From Macrostomum hystrix (lineage: Eukaryota; Platyhelminthes; Macrostomidae): a stretch of DNA of 64,000 nt. The stretch covers positions 30,652,501 through 30,716,500 of the forward strand of contig CATNEN010000038.1 of the NCBI GenBank assembly GCA_950097015.1. The letters are read 5' to 3'. Position 1 is the first letter of the stretch, and each line of letters opens with the position of its first letter. The position numbers and the translations under genes are program-made. The notes under the pieces are model-generated. The model had not been told where the DNA came from and made no database searches. It saw only the letters and a program-made list of their open reading frames with translations. Below, in pieces: positions 61,797 to 64,000 of this stretch.

Positions 61797-61920
61797 TCAG
61801 AAATTAAAATAATTGTAGAGACAGCTAAACCATAGTGTGGTTCACGTAAAGTGCACGCGAGAAACAACCCAAAACTAATCCCCAAAAGCACACTGACAGC
61901 AAGCGAATGCTTGCTTCCAA
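61797..61920 (-). CDS. Possible exon with two hydrophobic segments
   Basis: Between acceptor GTTTCCACAG and donor GTAAGT lie 124 nt open in one frame: SLAVSVLLGISFGLFLACTL, then REPHYGLAVSTIILIS. This could be part of a membrane protein. No partner exons or family were identified, so it is speculative. Confidence 0.25.
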
Positions 61921-63699
61921 CTGTGGAAACAAAACCAGGACTAGGACTACTAACTAGATGTAAATTGTCTTAATGTCACTTATGCCTTTACGCCAGCTAA
62001 TTAAGTTTTAAAATATTTAAAGAAGTCAAAATTCAAATTTAAAATTTGAAAAGTATTTTAAATTGCATTGAAACAAAACAGTAAAACAAAGCAACAAAAT
62101 AAGTAAACAAAAAATTATAGATCTTTACAAATTTGTATTTCTCATTGATGAATTTATTTATCAACAATTAAAAAACAATATTTTATAATGTTAATATATA
62201 ATAGATTTTTTTATATTTAAATATTAAAATACTTATTTTTTAATACTTATAATATGTATTATTTGTATTATGCATAGCAATGCATAGGCAGCATTGCCAT
62301 GCCAGGCAGTCACCAGGCATGCCAGTGTAATTATGAAGTGTGCATTATGCACACCATATGCATACCACTTACCTATTTTCATGCTGCTGCGTGCCACGTT
62401 TAAAAATGCACATGGTAAAATTCTTGCATGCACTACATTATCTTCACTATGGCAGCTAAAAATAGGGGATAGGGCTTAGACTTAAAACAACTTAGGTTAA
62501 AAATCTGTTCTAATTAGTCAAATGTTCTAATTAGTCATATGGACTTTTGAATTGACTCAAACTGACTTAAATGAGTAGATATAAAATACAGACAAGCACA
62601 AACAACCCCACAAGGACACAACCTACCACAGTACAAATAAAGCTTTTTGTTTAAATTATTTGCTCAATATTGCTGTTGCGGAGCAAAAAATTTGTGTAGG
62701 CCTAATAATAGGATTGAAATTTTTAGAATGCAGCCAGTCAATGAATAAAAAGAGATGCTATACAAGACAACTAATGAAAACAGGGAAAATAACAGACTTC
62801 AAACGTAGATTCATAAACTTCATTTCTGTAAAGTAGCTTAGTTAGTTAGGGTCTACTAGTTGCAAAAAAATTACATATTTAAAGAAAAATAACGACAGAA
62901 GTTTCGTTTGCTGAGGAAATTAATTTATTATTAACTGACAAAGCAATTTACAATAAGTTCTTCCGAGCTAGACAAGTCATGTAAGATAAAAATGTTGGCG
63001 GACAAACCGCGGCCAACCCACCAACTATCAGCGCAATATTGCTGCTAATGGCTAATGCTAATAAATTTGATAACAACTTAGGAAATTTTACATGATATCA
63101 TAATAAAAAAACTAACTACTAAAAAACCAAAAAACTAGTTTCCACGTTACTTGTTTTAGTTAATTCTCTACATTATTCAACATTTGACAAACATTAAATT
63201 TCAATGCATTTATGTAATTAAAAGTTGTTTGAAATTGCAAATACGAGTACCAACGCGATAATACTAAATTATTTCGTTTTTTAAAACACAAATATGTGCA
63301 GCTCATCCAGTTAGAACTAGAACCATACGCTTGGCATATGTTTTAAGCTTGCTCAATCCATATCTAGGCATATTATATTGACACATTTAGGATTTTTCTG
63401 GTCTAAGATACAACACCCCTAGTCGCCAGATACATTGCCGCAACGTTGTCACAATGTTGCTGTGTAATGTTGCCATGATGTTGTCGTCCATGTTGTCACA
63501 ACAGTAATATTTGTCGTGGCATTGTCAACATTGGCAATATTGCCATGACAGCATAGTGATTTTTAACTATGGTACTACAAGTAGAGGGGTCAGAGAGTGA
63601 ATTTTTTATTATGCAGGAAATGAATAAAATAAAAAAAATGTTACCGCTGGAAATCTCATTTATATGCTCGTACCATTCAATCAAAAACTAATGACTTGC

Positions 63700-63910
63700 C
63701 AAAAATATGGTATTTTTGCGCAAGTTGTCGGATTTCATTTATTGCAAATACTTCACATGCATACTGCCACACTTGACTAAAATTGGACATTGTTTCGCGA
63801 ATCCATAAAGAAAGGCACGCATTTACATTTTGCACACTCATTTGGGATGACAATGTTTTAACTGTGTCATCACTGTCATGGCACAATAGATCGACATGTT
63901 TCATTATCGC
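63700..63910 (-). CDS. Possible exon, unknown protein
   Basis: A minus-strand frame with balanced amino-acid content: SQMSVQNVNACLSLW, then FSQVWQYACEVFAINEIRQL and AQKYHIFG. It is faintly like the BTB-BACK region of kelch proteins. An AG acceptor precedes it (GTGCAAGCAG) and a GC-type donor (G|GCAAGT) may follow. It could be a gene entering from the right, or chance. Confidence 0.25.
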
Positions 63911-64000
63911 CTGCTTGCACGCAGATGCAGTCAGTATGTGTAAGAAAATTTATAATTGCACCAAAAGTTCATCTCCAATACAGATAGACGCATCGGGGCA

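Larger units (their letters stand above)
61614..64000. other. AT-rich right end of window
   Basis: Mostly AT-rich with no long gene. Two tentative minus-strand exons are listed separately. A weak ATGTTGTCACA-type repeat lies at 63,430-63,550. Confidence 0.45.

Overview
The window is nuclear DNA of an invertebrate animal. Genes are split by GT-AG introns, low-complexity tandem repeats dominate the non-coding DNA, and I see tRNA-derived SINEs, non-LTR retrotransposons and short DNA transposons. The gene set (Ig/FN3 adhesion receptor, tubulin-tyrosine-ligase-like enzyme, SAGA subunit TADA1, PAM2/polyQ protein) is metazoan. A lophotrochozoan, possibly a flatworm, is my guess from style only; no sequence here proves it.

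Layout. (1) A minus-strand receptor gene runs from its signal-peptide exon at 39,996 down to at least 206 and leaves the window on the left. All ten exons I could place join in phase. Its second intron is about 29 kb (5,887-34,991). (2) That intron holds more than ten unrelated minisatellites, a nearly intact non-LTR retrotransposon (13,351-19,500) inserted in a 16-bp minisatellite, and a possible tiny nested gene beside two RFX X-box palindromes (20.7-21.1 kb). (3) A plus-strand TTLL gene (40,871-43,938) starts 874 bp from the receptor ATG in a head-to-head arrangement. (4) A decayed RTE-like reverse transcriptase lies at 44.4-45.6 kb. (5) TADA1 occupies 46,694-53,566 on the plus strand with seven exons. 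Its first intron carries a short DNA transposon with nested inverted repeats and a 9-bp target duplication. (6) A minus-strand gene for a 261-residue PAM2/polyQ protein (ataxin-2 C-terminus-like) lies at 58,274-60,813. Just upstream is a hAT-type MITE (61,143-61,605) with 8-bp target duplications that carries the 16-bp minisatellite inside it. (7) 61.6-64 kb is AT-rich, with two speculative minus-strand exons.

Main theme. Almost every long intron in the three clearest split genes is long because of its own minisatellite. One 16-bp family (core CTCATCTCTCCCCTGT and variants) recurs at seven or more places in both orientations. It occurs inside a hAT MITE, beside a second hAT-like end, and around the retrotransposon. 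This suggests a minisatellite spread by DNA transposons and then used as a landing site by a retrotransposon. Most long open frames in the window are products of repeat units and are not annotated as genes.
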